Below, piece by piece: positions 1 through 9,322 of a DNA stretch of 42,271 nucleotides. Below the pieces are notes generated by a model. That model was not told the origin of the DNA and made no database searches. It saw nothing but the letters and a program-made list of their open reading frames with translations. Position 1 is the first letter of the stretch. Every line of letters starts with the position of its first letter. Origin of the DNA: Mastigocoleus sp. MO_188.B34 (GTDB taxonomy: Bacteria; Cyanobacteriota; Cyanobacteriia; Cyanobacteriales; Nostocaceae); the NCBI RefSeq assembly GCF_030065675.1, contig NZ_JASJDK010000065.1:1-42271 (forward strand). The letters are read 5' to 3'. A program made the position numbers and the translations under genes.

Positions 1-48
1 TTCTCTTTCTTCTACTGTTAGGGAGACAATGTATTTTTTCTTGGGCAT
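1..48 (-). mobile_element. IS630-family transposase, N-terminal fragment running off the left edge
   Basis: Read on the minus strand, an ATG at 46-48 opens 16 codons to the window edge, giving MPKKKYIVSLTVEERE. This is the usual beginning of IS630-type transposases in cyanobacteria, whose N-terminal part is a helix-turn-helix that binds the element ends. Only the start is visible, so I cannot tell whether the copy is intact. It is divergent from the restriction-modification remnant at 67-669, and the IS end should lie between about 49 and 100. I did not recognise a clear terminal inverted repeat there. The family call is from recognition of the N-terminus only. Confidence 0.6.
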
Positions 49-66
49 CACACACACCAGATTGAT

Positions 67-669
67 TTGGGTGTTTATAGATTATCGTGTTTTTGTATCC
101 CTCAACTCAAAATTGACAGACTACTAGAGCAATTCCAAACTCATTACAAGGACACCACAATTACCAGAGAAGACATTTTTCATTACACCTACGCAGTCTT
201 ACACAATCCAGAATACCGCCAAAAATACGAACTCAACCTCAAACGCGAATTTCCCCGTTTACCTTTCTACGAAGATTTTCATAAATGGGTTAACTGGGGT
301 AAAAAATTAATGGATTTACACATTAACTACGAGAATATCGAATCCTACAACTTAAAACGTCAAGATATTCCTGATATTTCCAAACCCAAACCTCAATTAA
401 AAACTGACAAAACCAAGGGAATTATTACCCTAGATGATATGACCAGCTTATATGGAGTCCCAAAAATTGCTTGGGAATATCGTTTAGGAAATCGTTCCGC
501 ACTGGAATGGATCTTAGATCAATATAAAGAAAAGAAAATTAAAGACCCGACCATTGCAGAGAAATTCAATCATTACCGTTTTGCTGATTACAAAGAACAA
601 GTTATCAATTTATTGCGACGGGTCTGCACTGTGAGTGTAGAAACTATGCAAATCATTTATCAAATGTAA
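67..669 (+). pseudogene. 3' remnant of a type ISP restriction-modification enzyme
   Basis: The 200 codons match the C-terminal target-recognition end of single-polypeptide type ISP restriction-modification proteins. Recognisable blocks are YRQKYELNLKREFPRLPF (residues about 51-68), the WGKKLMDLHINYE stretch and the terminal EWILDQYKEK ... RVCTVSVETM segment. A full ISP protein has nuclease, helicase and methyltransferase domains before this part and is well over 900 residues, so most of the gene is missing. An in-frame stop (19-21) and the start of an IS630-like transposase lie immediately upstream, so insertion of that element probably truncated it. The apparent TTG start and the first residues (to about 15) look like junction sequence, not family sequence. 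On its own the fragment should have no catalytic activity. Confidence 0.65.
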
Positions 670-776
670 ATTATATATAGCAATTTAAATGTCGTGTAAG
701 GGAATTTTATGTATCAAAACATCAATAAATAGGGCGCACGTCGGTGCACCCCTACAAGGGTTTTGCAATGATGGAA

Positions 777-1562
777 TTATTCGTCCCGCAACAACCAAAA
801 ACCGCTATAAGTCATTCCTGAATCATCAGGTTGTATCAATAAAAAGTGTAATCCTTTACTTTCTTGCTTGCGTTGCTGATAATTTTGTGCGGCTGCTGCA
901 ACTTCTTTGTCTTCAAAAGTCACAACAACCCATCGATCTATCAAACCCGCTTCTAAGACAAAACCATCGGGCGCGCCAGCAATGTAATTTATCTCTACTG
1001 GACGAACTTCTTGGAACCATCTTGCTAAACGCATGGATTGTCTGCCACCATAAATAACAATTCCGGGAATTTTTACAGTTGAAGCTAAACCCAAATTAAT
1101 TGGCAGACAATAATCCGGCATATCTAAAATTGGAATTGGGCGATCGCCAAAGATATCAACAATATCACCCGCAGGTAATGTCGCTAAACGCCATTCTTGA
1201 CCCCAAAGATTTTCTGGTAAAGGCATTGGAGGGGGCTTATCCAAAGCTATCGGATACTGTTTTTCTTGCAACCATTTTTTTAAAGCTGTGGTGCGACGAG
1301 TCGGTTCAACCTTAATTCCCAAATTATTTCCAGCTTGCTCAATTAAACTTAAAGACTGGGGACGAAATACTTGAATTACATCCGGTTTTTCCCCTACTTC
1401 TTGGATTTGGGAAGCAAGCCAAGTAGAATTTGCTTGTGATTGAGGACAACTAGCCTCATATTTTAGATCGAGATTGGGGTCGCAAATCAATAAATCCCAG
1501 AACACCTTAGTTGATGCATCTTGCTGGGGACTGCGATAAAAATCAGCTTGCCAGATTTTCAT
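777..1562 (-). CDS. Tab2/Atab2-family RNA-binding protein, short paralogue
   Basis: The 261-residue protein belongs to the Tab2/Atab2 (DUF1092) family. In algae and plants, members bind RNA and promote translation of photosystem I mRNA (psaB); cyanobacterial members are assumed to act in photosystem biogenesis. Family features are the N-terminal WQADFYRSP followed by a VFWDLLICDP block, the central FRPQ and PTRRTTALKKWL segments, and the C-terminal GLHFLLIQPDDSG ... SGFWLL. A second, longer member lies at 23984-24850, and the two differ widely. This copy is shorter and lacks the spacer that follows the RRT block in the other. It stands alone, with its 3' end about 100 bp from the restriction-modification remnant and convergent with it. 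Family assignment is firm; whether this copy has the same RNA target is unknown. Confidence 0.85.
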   Translation of the reverse strand: MKIWQADFYRSPQQDASTKVFWDLLICDPNLDLKYEASCPQSQANSTWLASQIQEVGEKPDVIQVFRPQSLSLIEQAGNNLGIKVEPTRRTTALKKWLQEKQYPIALDKPPPMPLPENLWGQEWRLATLPAGDIVDIFGDRPIPILDMPDYCLPINLGLASTVKIPGIVIYGGRQSMRLARWFQEVRPVEINYIAGAPDGFVLEAGLIDRWVVVTFEDKEVAAAAQNYQQRKQESKGLHFLLIQPDDSGMTYSGFWLLRDE

Positions 1563-1722
1563 AGAGCTTTTTCGTTCAAAACTACCGGACTTTTTCCCAT
1601 TTTTAAGGGAGTTAGGGGGTTATCAACAACGGCAATGGGTAATAAAAAATACTTCCCAAATATCCTCTTAGCAAATACCACTTGATTTATTTTTAGAAAT
1701 ACTTATTACTCACCAAACTGTA

Positions 1723-2562
1723 TTAATTGAGAAAAATCGCATGATGGTGAATATGATCTTCCATAAAAGAAGCAATAAAGTAATAACTGTGGTCGTAACC
1801 TTCTTGATAACGTAAATTCAAAGGTTGTTTGACTTCTCCACAAGCTTTTTCAAATATTTCTGGAAGTAGTTGCTTTTGCTGTAAAAAACTATCAGCGGTA
1901 CCTTGATCGATCAAAATTGGAGAATGAAAACCAATTTTCTTCACTAATTCAGTTGCATCATAGTTACTCCAGGTTTCTTTGTTATCCCCTAAGTAACCAC
2001 TTAAAGCTTTTTCTCCCCAAGGACACTGCATTGGTGCAACAATAGGCGCAAATGCTGAAACTGATTTATATTGTTCGGGGTTACGCATCGCACAGATCAA
2101 AGCACCATGTCCACCCATCGAATGACCAAAAATACTTTGTTTATCAAGATTGACCGGGAAATTTTCAGCAATTACCTTAGGTAACTCTTCAACAACATAA
2201 CTGTACATCTTGTAATGAGATGACCAGGGTATTTCCGTCGCATCCACATAAAAGCCTGCACCTGTACCAAAATCCCAGCTTTCATCTTCACCTAAAATAC
2301 CTGTGTTGCGAGGACTAGTATCTGGTGCAACCAATAATAAACCATGTTCTGCAGCATATTTCTGTGCTCCGGCTTTAATCATAAAGTTTTCTTCGGTGCA
2401 GGTTAAACCAGACAACCAATAAAGAATAGGTACATTTTGAGACATCGCTTGGGGCGGTTGATAAACAGCAAAACGCATTCCACTATTACAGCTAGAAGAA
2501 AAATGAGAATAAAAGCCAAGTTTCCCACCGAAGGTTTTATATTCTGAACTGAGTTTAATCAT
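1723..2562 (-). CDS. fghA: S-formylglutathione hydrolase (EC 3.1.2.12)
   Basis: This is a cytosolic serine hydrolase of the esterase D type. It splits S-formylglutathione into formate and glutathione, the second step of glutathione-dependent formaldehyde removal. The 279 residues are the usual family length. The nucleophile elbow is GHSMGGHG with Ser148, and the expected partners are Asp224 (GTADSF) and His258 (GYDHSYYF). The N-terminal [11 protein letters not shown] and the DTSPR block are family signatures. The enzyme for the preceding step, class III alcohol dehydrogenase, is on the same strand at 5410-6522 but separated by two unrelated genes, so they are not one simple operon. The start ATG faces the divergent gene at 2793 across 230 bp, which must hold both promoters. 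Confidence 0.93.
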   Translation of the reverse strand: MIKLSSEYKTFGGKLGFYSHFSSSCNSGMRFAVYQPPQAMSQNVPILYWLSGLTCTEENFMIKAGAQKYAAEHGLLLVAPDTSPRNTGILGEDESWDFGTGAGFYVDATEIPWSSHYKMYSYVVEELPKVIAENFPVNLDKQSIFGHSMGGHGALICAMRNPEQYKSVSAFAPIVAPMQCPWGEKALSGYLGDNKETWSNYDATELVKKIGFHSPILIDQGTADSFLQQKQLLPEIFEKACGEVKQPLNLRYQEGYDHSYYFIASFMEDHIHHHAIFLN

Positions 2563-2792
2563 ATTTATGAACTGCCTTAAATGCAGGAAGAATAAAGAAA
2601 AAGTAAAAATAGTTAATAGCCAAAGAATATTTTAAACACCTTTTGTCGCGAGAACTCAGATTGCTGGAAGTAAGTATTTGTAGAATTCCTTAATTTGTAT
2701 TCATATATTTTATTATTAAACAAGTTGCATACAGTAATCCTATATGCAATTATTTGAGTATAAGGATGTTTCGCTTCTAAGAGGTATTCCAA

Positions 2793-4481
2793 ATGAGCGG
2801 AAAACAATTAAAACGAAATGAATATGACCTAATACTTATTGGTTCTGGAATGGGAGCTCTTACCGTTGCAAGTTTAATGAGCCAATTGCGCAATAAAAGG
2901 GTTTTGGTACTGGAGCGTCACTTTAAAGCAGGTGGTTTTACTCATGATTTTAGACGCAAGCAATTTCACTGGGATGTGGGGTTGCATTATGTAGGAGAGA
3001 TGCAACCGGGTTCGCAGATGCGAGGTATATTTGATCTAGTCACAGCAAATCATGTCCAATGGAATAAAATGCCGGAACCCTTTGACAAGTTCGTTTATCC
3101 GGAATTTAGTTTTAATCTGTATGGAGATGAAAAGAGATATATAGCTGACCTAATTAAACTATTTCCTCAAGAAAAGTCAGCAATTCGGCAATATTTTCGA
3201 GATCTAAAGAAAGCTGCGGGAGCTTTAATTAACGACTCAATGGGAAAAAGTAGTTCTTTACCAGTTAAGTTATTGGGGAGTGCAGGTAAATTATGGAATA
3301 GATTTCCCTTGAATCTCACAGTGAAAGACTACTTGGATAAGCGTTTTCAAGATTCAAAACTTAAGGCTTTACTGGTATCTCAGTGGGGAACCTACGGACT
3401 TTCTCCAAGTATTTGTGCTTTTGTGCAACATGCAACGGTTGTGCAATCTTATCTCAATGGTGGGTATTACCCTGTGGGAGGAGCAGGTGAGATTGCTGCT
3501 AGCGTGAAGAAAATTGTCGAAAAATCCGGTGGAAAATTCTTGCTAAACCGCGAAGTTACTGAAGTTTTAATTGAAGACGGTAGTGCGGTAGGAGTAAGAG
3601 TTCGTCAGCTAAATGCTCAAAATGTAAATACCAAAAATGTAAACACCAAAGATAATCCTGACACAGCAACTTCTTCAGCAACAGAAGAATATTACGCACC
3701 TGTGATAGTCTCCAATGTTGGTAGTGCAAACACTTACCTGAAACTAATCCCTCGGGATTATCCAATCCCCTTCCGAGATTCTCTACAAAGATTTATCAAA
3801 CAATATTCGCCTACAACTAATCTGACTGTATATTTAGGATTCTCCGAAGATCTAAGAAAACTAGGTTTCAAAGGTGAAAATCACTGGATTTATGGCAGCA
3901 TTGACCATGACAAAATTTACGAATGCAGAGGTGATTGGATTAATGATGAACAACCCCTAAGTATCTACCTTTCATTCCCTTCACTAAAAGATCCAAAAGC
4001 AGAAAATCATACAGCCGAAATTATCGCATTTAGTGACTACAAATCTTTTGCACAATGGAAAAATCAACCTTGGTTACATCGCGATGATAATTATCAGCAA
4101 CTAAAACAAGGTCTAATGGATAGGCTAATTGATTTTGTAGATAAATATTATCCTGGTTTTGCTGACATCATTGCGTATAAAGAACTTTCTACACCTTTAA
4201 CCAACGAACATTTTACTGCTCACTACCAAGGAGCGATCTACGGACTTCCTGCTGTATGCGATCGCATCTCTGATGCGCGTTCCGTACGCTTCGATCCACA
4301 AAACTCAGCTTGGACAACTCCCAAAACCCCATTACCTGGCTTATACCTTACAGGTTCTGATGTTTGCTCCTTAGGAATTATTGGTGCAATGATGGGGGGT
4401 GTTTTCACCCTAAGCGATCTACCCGGTGGTATTTCATTCCCAGAGGTGTTTGCTGGTGCAGCAAAAAGCAAGTCCAAATGA
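2793..4481 (+). CDS. NAD(P)/FAD-dependent oxidoreductase, RetSat/CrtISO-like
   Basis: A flavoprotein of the phytoene desaturase/carotenoid isomerase superfamily, closest in appearance to retinol saturase and CrtISO-like proteins, 562 residues. The dinucleotide-binding start is LILIGSGMGALT (G17, G19, G21), followed by VLVLERHFKAGGFTHDF with E41 in the ribose-binding place. The FAD-closing motif is near the C-terminus, PLPGLYLTGSDVCSLGIIGAMMGG. The central GGYYPVGGAGEIA block is also family-typical. The substrate cannot be told from sequence; a carotenoid or other isoprenoid lipid is the family expectation. Residues 277-286 are a small direct duplication (NVNTK twice) in a surface loop. The gene stands alone, divergent from fghA and convergent with the GNAT gene, with a strong hairpin between the ends. 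Confidence 0.85.
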   Translation: MSGKQLKRNEYDLILIGSGMGALTVASLMSQLRNKRVLVLERHFKAGGFTHDFRRKQFHWDVGLHYVGEMQPGSQMRGIFDLVTANHVQWNKMPEPFDKFVYPEFSFNLYGDEKRYIADLIKLFPQEKSAIRQYFRDLKKAAGALINDSMGKSSSLPVKLLGSAGKLWNRFPLNLTVKDYLDKRFQDSKLKALLVSQWGTYGLSPSICAFVQHATVVQSYLNGGYYPVGGAGEIAASVKKIVEKSGGKFLLNREVTEVLIEDGSAVGVRVRQLNAQNVNTKNVNTKDNPDTATSSATEEYYAPVIVSNVGSANTYLKLIPRDYPIPFRDSLQRFIKQYSPTTNLTVYLGFSEDLRKLGFKGENHWIYGSIDHDKIYECRGDWINDEQPLSIYLSFPSLKDPKAENHTAEIIAFSDYKSFAQWKNQPWLHRDDNYQQLKQGLMDRLIDFVDKYYPGFADIIAYKELSTPLTNEHFTAHYQGAIYGLPAVCDRISDARSVRFDPQNSAWTTPKTPLPGLYLTGSDVCSLGIIGAMMGGVFTLSDLPGGISFPEVFAGAAKSKSK

Positions 4482-4505
4482 CTCAATATTTTCATAGCAA
4501 AAGAT

Positions 4506-4533
4506 TTAGAGACCTTCTATGAAAGGTCTCTAA
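4506..4533. terminator. 11-bp perfect hairpin between convergent genes
   Basis: The arms ttagagacctt (4506-4516) and aaggtctctaa (4523-4533) are perfectly complementary around a 6-nt loop. The hairpin begins 25 bp after the stop of the oxidoreductase and lies before the end of the minus-strand GNAT gene. It probably serves as a two-way terminator. The U-tract is weak on the plus strand, and on the minus strand it is a short tcttttg. Confidence 0.55.
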
Positions 4534-4680
4534 TATAAAAAATTGTGTTATACCAAAACACGATTAATATTTATATTTTTTAGTTCGGAAGTCAGTATTC
4601 GGAAATCAGAAGTAAAATAGGTAAAACAAGAGAAGAAAGATTTATTGAGTAATCACCAATTCCCAATTATCAATTACCAA

Positions 4681-5247
4681 TTACCAACTTGACACATAAT
4701 CTTTTTTCAGCAGCGCAAACATTTTTAAATCGTGAAAATGACCCTTCCAAAAACCACGTTCTCTTAAAATCCCTTCCTCTTGAAAACCTAGTTTTTGTAA
4801 TAATTTCATAGATGCAATATTTGGTAACATAACCGTTGCTTCGATTCGGTTTAATTGCATTATTTCAAAACCATAATGAATTACAGCACTAAGAGCTTTA
4901 GTCATTATTCCCTGTCTCCAATAAGTTTGGCAAAGTTCATAACCAATTTCGGCACGCAAACGATTTTTGTTCCATCCACTATAACCACAAGTTCCAATTA
5001 TTATATTTTCTCTCTTTTTAGCTATTCCCCAACGTATAACTTCCTGCTCTCTAAAACCTTCACTTAAGCTATAAATTAGATATTTAGCTTCTTCAATATT
5101 TTTAAATTCTTCAACATCATGATATTCAAGGACACTTGGATCGGAAAATATTCGATAAATAGCTTCTGCATCAGATAATTTGATCTCTCTTAAGACTAAA
5201 CTTTCTGACTCTAATTTTGGAAATTTGTAAAGCATATATTCATGCAA
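4681..5247 (-). CDS. GNAT family N-acetyltransferase (RimJ/RimL type)
   Basis: The 188-residue protein has the layout of RimJ/RimL-type acetyltransferases, which move an acetyl group from acetyl-CoA to an amine, often a protein N-terminus or a small molecule. The N-terminal SESLVLREIKLSDAEAIYRIFSDP, the WGIAKKRENIIIGTCGY strand pair, and the acetyl-CoA-binding area EIGYELCQTYWRQGIMTKAL fit the fold, as does the late LNRIEATVMLPNIASMKLLQKLGF. The substrate cannot be named. It lies 162 bp downstream of the class III alcohol dehydrogenase on the same strand, so it might be co-transcribed, but no functional link is evident. The short heptamer-like sequence just past the stop (about 4655-4685) is STRR-type microsatellite. 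Confidence 0.85.
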   Translation of the reverse strand: MHEYMLYKFPKLESESLVLREIKLSDAEAIYRIFSDPSVLEYHDVEEFKNIEEAKYLIYSLSEGFREQEVIRWGIAKKRENIIIGTCGYSGWNKNRLRAEIGYELCQTYWRQGIMTKALSAVIHYGFEIMQLNRIEATVMLPNIASMKLLQKLGFQEEGILRERGFWKGHFHDLKMFALLKKDYVSSW

Positions 5248-5409
5248 AAGATTGCGATTTATTCAATGCGATTTACCAACAACTATTATTATCTCACCAA
5301 ATAAAAATAGTCGCATAAATGCAACGTTCACACATAGCCCGCAGGAACCACAAATTCTTAGAATTCGATTGAATTAAGTTATTTTTATATAATTATATGC
5401 TCGAATGCT

Positions 5410-6522
5410 CTAATTAAACGTGACTACACTTCTAATAGAATCGCCTTGATGCATTAAATCAAAAGCATCGTTAATTTTTTCAATTGGCATTACGTGGGTA
5501 ATCAAATCATCAATATTGATTTTTCCTTCCATATACCAATCAACAATTTTTGGTACATCAGTCCGCCCCCTTGCTCCACCAAATGCTGAACCTTTCCAAA
5601 CTCGCCCGGTTACTAATTGAAAGGGACGAGTACTAATTTCTTCACCTGCACCTGCAACACCAATAATAATGCTTTGACCCCAGCCTTTATGGCAACATTC
5701 TAGGGCTTGGCGCATAACTTTGACATTACCAATACATTCAAAGCTATAGTCTGCACCACCATCAGTTAAATCGACTAAATACTTAACTAAATCACCTTCA
5801 ACTTCATTGGGATTGACAAAGTGGGTCATCCCAAATTTTTCTGCTAAGGGGCGTTTCTTGGGATTAAGATCTACACCAATAATTTTATTGGCTCCCACCA
5901 TCCGCGCTCCTTGAATTACGTTTAAACCAATACCACCCAAACCAAAGACAACCACATTAGCGCCGGGTTCTACTTTTGCAGTATAGATTACAGCACCTAT
6001 ACCTGTTGTCACGCCGCAGCCGATATAACAAACTTTATCAAAGGGAGCATCTTCGCGGATTTTCGCAAGAGCAATTTCTGGTAAAACAGTATAGTTGGCG
6101 AAAGTAGAAGTACCCATATAATGGTAAAGTTTTTTGCCATCGATAGAAAAGCGACTACTACCGTCAGGCATTACACCCTTACCTTGGGTAGCGCGAATAG
6201 CTTGACAAAGATTAGTTTTAAGACTGAGACAATATTCACATTGGCGACACTCTGGGGTATACAAAGGAATCACGCGATCGCCCTTTTTCAGGCTAGTTAC
6301 TTCTTTACCAACTTCGACTACAACACCCGCACCTTCATGTCCTAAAATCGCAGGAAATAAACCCTCAGGATCTCTACCAGAAAGGGTGTAAGCGTCGGTG
6401 TGACAGACTCCACTGGCTTTTATTTCCACCATCACTTCGCCAGCTTTGGGACCTTCAAGTTGCACCGTTTCAATGCTTAGTGGTTTACCTGCCTCGTAAG
6501 CGATTGCTGCTTTAACTTCCAC
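5410..6522 (-). CDS. frmA: S-(hydroxymethyl)glutathione dehydrogenase / class III alcohol dehydrogenase (EC 1.1.1.284)
   Basis: A zinc-dependent medium-chain dehydrogenase that oxidises S-hydroxymethylglutathione, formed spontaneously from formaldehyde and glutathione, to S-formylglutathione with NAD+. The 370 residues match the family. Catalytic zinc ligands are Cys40, His62 and Cys169. The structural zinc is held by Cys92, Cys95, Cys98 and Cys106, and the NAD fold has GLGGIG at 194-199. The motif [20 protein letters not shown] marks class III. The product is the substrate of the hydrolase at 1723-2562, so both steps of the route are within 5 kb though not adjacent. It may also act as a nitrosoglutathione reductase, as other class III enzymes do. 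The start ATG has no strong Shine-Dalgarno, which is common in cyanobacteria. Confidence 0.95.
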   Translation of the reverse strand: MEVKAAIAYEAGKPLSIETVQLEGPKAGEVMVEIKASGVCHTDAYTLSGRDPEGLFPAILGHEGAGVVVEVGKEVTSLKKGDRVIPLYTPECRQCEYCLSLKTNLCQAIRATQGKGVMPDGSSRFSIDGKKLYHYMGTSTFANYTVLPEIALAKIREDAPFDKVCYIGCGVTTGIGAVIYTAKVEPGANVVVFGLGGIGLNVIQGARMVGANKIIGVDLNPKKRPLAEKFGMTHFVNPNEVEGDLVKYLVDLTDGGADYSFECIGNVKVMRQALECCHKGWGQSIIIGVAGAGEEISTRPFQLVTGRVWKGSAFGGARGRTDVPKIVDWYMEGKINIDDLITHVMPIEKINDAFDLMHQGDSIRSVVTFN

Positions 6523-7019
6523 TTTCTACTGTCCTTCTGTGTATATTTCCTAAATTATCTGATGTGATTTTATTAAGTTGATATTGGCAAATTTGATATT
6601 GGCAAATTTGATATTGGCAAATACTGGAGATAATTATTCATACTTTGATGCAAGTTAAAGGTTAGCCTATGAATACCAATACAGCTAGCTCTAGTTACAT
6701 AAATTAAAGAAATGGCAAAGATCGCAGCTATGAAAATAGACTTTTGGCAACAGTAAATTAATCGCCTCAAATAATCGCCTCAAATAATCGCCTCAAATAA
6801 TTCCCTCAAAATTATGAAACAAGGGAATACCAAACTATAAATCTCCCAATACAACTAATTTTGTTGATATATCATTGCATGATAAGGGAAGCGTCATGCC
6901 TTCTGCATATCGCATCTTACATCTGAAAAAATGCAATTATATAAATGGGCTATTTAATTTACTGGAACTCCCTAATATTTTTTCCTATCCTCCGTTCCCT
7001 GTTCTCTTTTCCTGAGATA
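6523..7019. repeat. Intergenic region with two minisatellites
   Basis: About 500 bp between adhC and the Uma2 gene holds no convincing gene. It contains three perfect 15-bp copies of ttgatattggcaaat at 6578-6622. It also contains three perfect 13-bp copies of atcgcctcaaata at 6761-6799 with a fourth, altered copy to 6812. A 65-codon frame on the minus strand here is only the translation of the first repeat. The promoter of adhC should lie next to its start (6523-6580), so the first repeat is within or just upstream of it. Confidence 0.7.
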
Positions 7020-7757
7020 TCACTTAATTTTTTTTAGATATGACTCGAATTCTTCCAAAGCTTTAGGAACCCCAAAGATATTGGCGCGCTCAACAAATTG
7101 AGGAATAATTTTTGCAACAGGGAGATCGGGAAAATTTGGAGAAGTATTGAATTCCATATACTCACTGTTGACCAGTATATAAATTTTTAAGGTGCCATCA
7201 GCATAGATCCATAATTCTGGTACCCTCAATTCTTGATATGCAGCAACTTTATTTATGGACACACCATCAGTATCTATGACTAAATCTGGCGGTGGTTGTT
7301 GAGTCAAATTTAATGTCTTTTTACCGGCGACCTCTTGATGATTTTGAATGTAAAAGCAGTTATCTGGCTCGATTGCGACTCCCCGATTCTCACTCTTTAA
7401 AGTGGTTGACCCAAAAGAAATCCAAGATTTTTCCTGAGATTTCAGCGACATCTCAAGCAAATTTGCAATTACGACTTTCCCCCTTTCCTCATCTCCTAGG
7501 GGAGACATAATTTCTAGAACTTTATCAGCGTATGCGATTCTGAAAGAACGATTTTGCTCTAGTTCAACTAATATTTGATTTAATCTTTGCCAAGAAACAG
7601 GCTGTAAGATTAATTTTTCTCCCGGTTCTAGTTGCAGTTCCAAGGAATTTTTGGGTTTTGTGGATATAGCATTGAGGTCGTAACCTTTGGGGATAAATAC
7701 AGATATCTGGGATTTTTTCCAACTAGGTTGAGTGCGATAAAATTCTTTGTTATTCAT
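7020..7757 (-). CDS. Uma2-family restriction-endonuclease-fold protein (DUF820)
   Basis: The 245 residues are a Uma2 protein, a PD-(D/E)XK nuclease-fold family hugely expanded in cyanobacteria and of unknown biological target. The fold is read from YADKVLEIMSP (about 76-85), the acidic strand AIEPDNCFYI (Glu130, Asp132), the PPPDLVIDTD motif (Asp158) and KVAAYQELRVPELWIY with Lys170. The last block normally reads K..YA..GVPEYW, so this is a good match. The N-terminal 45 residues are less conserved. It is monocistronic and divergent from avtA at 8044, sharing about 290 bp of upstream sequence with it. No partner gene suggests a specific role, and nuclease activity is a family inference only. 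Confidence 0.82.
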   Translation of the reverse strand: MNNKEFYRTQPSWKKSQISVFIPKGYDLNAISTKPKNSLELQLEPGEKLILQPVSWQRLNQILVELEQNRSFRIAYADKVLEIMSPLGDEERGKVVIANLLEMSLKSQEKSWISFGSTTLKSENRGVAIEPDNCFYIQNHQEVAGKKTLNLTQQPPPDLVIDTDGVSINKVAAYQELRVPELWIYADGTLKIYILVNSEYMEFNTSPNFPDLPVAKIIPQFVERANIFGVPKALEEFESYLKKIK

Positions 7758-8043
7758 TTTTAGAACATAAGTGTTACTTCTAACCCGCTACTTCGGAAAG
7801 CTTGAATCATCTATTGGTAGAGTTGTTATACTGCTTTGTACTAAAGCATTTTGAGGATTTTCATAAGTAAGGGGCAACTTGAGTAAATCTTAAAAGTTAT
7901 CCTATCAGTATTTAGATCTGGATATCACATAATGGGAACGAAGATTTCTTCATATTTTCTATGAGTTTGTGAAATTATTGTTGGTGCGCGAACTAATACA
8001 ATAGTTTTATTAATCTAGTTGTTTCAGACACCCTTCCCTAGCT

Positions 8044-9318
8044 ATGAATCCTGCTCTAACAAAAATTGGTGCCCAAATGTCCAACCTGAGTGGTGTTAGA
8101 GCCATCATGAAGGATGTGATTGAAACCTTGGAAGCAAGCAAAGGTAAGGATTTAATTAATTTAAGTGCGGGTAATCCGTTAATTCTGCCAGAAGTAGAAC
8201 AGTTATGGCGTGATTGTACTGCACAGTTACTAGCTAGCCCAAATTATAGTGAAGTTGTATGTCGCTACGGTTCTTCACAGGGTTATGCACCTTTAATTGA
8301 AGCTATTGTTAAGGATTTTAACCGACGATATGAATTAAATTTAAGTACGCGTAATGTTTTATTAACACCGGGCAGCCAAAGTTTATATTTCTATGCTGCA
8401 AATGCTTTCGGAGGTTACACCACTAATGGTGAACTCAAACAAATTATTTTACCTCTTAGTCCTGAATATACCGGTTATGGTGGTGTCTGTTTAGTTCCGG
8501 AAGCTTTAATTGCTTATAAACCGACTTTAGATATCGATGCTTCATCCCACCGATTTAAATACCGCCCTGATTTTAGTCAATTAGCGATCGCTGAAAATAG
8601 CGGTTGTGTAATATTTTCTCGTCCTTGCAATCCAACGGGGAATGTACTGACGGATGATGAAGTAAATAAAATTGCTTTAATGGCTGCACCACATAATGTA
8701 CCGGTATTTATCGACTCAGCATATGCGCCCCCATTTCCGGCATTGAATTTTACAAGCATGACGCCAAAATTTGGTGGGAATATTGTCCACTGCATGAGCT
8801 TATCAAAAGCAGGTTTGCCGGGGGAACGTGTTGGAATCGCAATTGGTGACGAACGGATTATTGAGGTTTTGCAGTCCTTTCAAACCAATATGTGCATTCA
8901 TCCATCTCGTTACGGACAAGCAATTGCAGCCTACGCGATTAATTCTGGGGCTCTGGTAGAAATTAGTGAAACTGTTATTCGTCCCTTTTATCTAAATAAA
9001 TTTACGGTATTAGAAAGTACCTTAGATTCAGCCATGCCGGATAGTTTACCTTGGTTCTTACATCGTGGTGAAGGTGCTATTTTTGCTTGGCTATGGTTGG
9101 AAAACTTACCAATTACAGACTGGGAATTTTATCAGCGACTCAAGGAGGTTGGGGTTATTGTTGTACCAGGTAGTACTTTCTTTCCTGGCTTAAATCAAGA
9201 ATGGGAACACAAACAGCAGTGTTTCCGCATTAGTCTTACGGGTAGCGATCGAGAAATTGCGACCGCAATGGAACGGTTAGCCCAAGTTGCTCAAACTGTT
9301 TATCAAGGAGATAATTGA
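8044..9318 (+). CDS. avtA: Valine-pyruvate transaminase (EC 2.6.1.66)
   Basis: A fold-type I PLP aminotransferase of the AvtA group, which exchanges the amino group between valine and pyruvate to give alanine, linking branched-chain and alanine metabolism. The 424 residues match the family. The PLP-binding lysine is Lys255 in SLSKAGLPGERVG, with Asp224 and Tyr227 in FIDSAYAPPFP. The N-terminal LTKIGAQMSNLSGVRAIM and the substrate-side CNPTGNVLTD are typical of AvtA. It is followed on the same strand, after a 340-bp repeat region, by rimM. The pairing looks accidental. The start ATG follows the sequence cccttccctagct, without a clear ribosome binding site. Confidence 0.9.
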   Translation: MNPALTKIGAQMSNLSGVRAIMKDVIETLEASKGKDLINLSAGNPLILPEVEQLWRDCTAQLLASPNYSEVVCRYGSSQGYAPLIEAIVKDFNRRYELNLSTRNVLLTPGSQSLYFYAANAFGGYTTNGELKQIILPLSPEYTGYGGVCLVPEALIAYKPTLDIDASSHRFKYRPDFSQLAIAENSGCVIFSRPCNPTGNVLTDDEVNKIALMAAPHNVPVFIDSAYAPPFPALNFTSMTPKFGGNIVHCMSLSKAGLPGERVGIAIGDERIIEVLQSFQTNMCIHPSRYGQAIAAYAINSGALVEISETVIRPFYLNKFTVLESTLDSAMPDSLPWFLHRGEGAIFAWLWLENLPITDWEFYQRLKEVGVIVVPGSTFFPGLNQEWEHKQQCFRISLTGSDREIATAMERLAQVAQTVYQGDN

Positions 9319-9322
9319 TGAG

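Noticed and set aside
6573-6770. Minus-strand 65-codon frame upstream of adhC
   Set aside because: Its C-terminus is the translated 15-bp repeat (NLPIS units); the rest is not protein-like.
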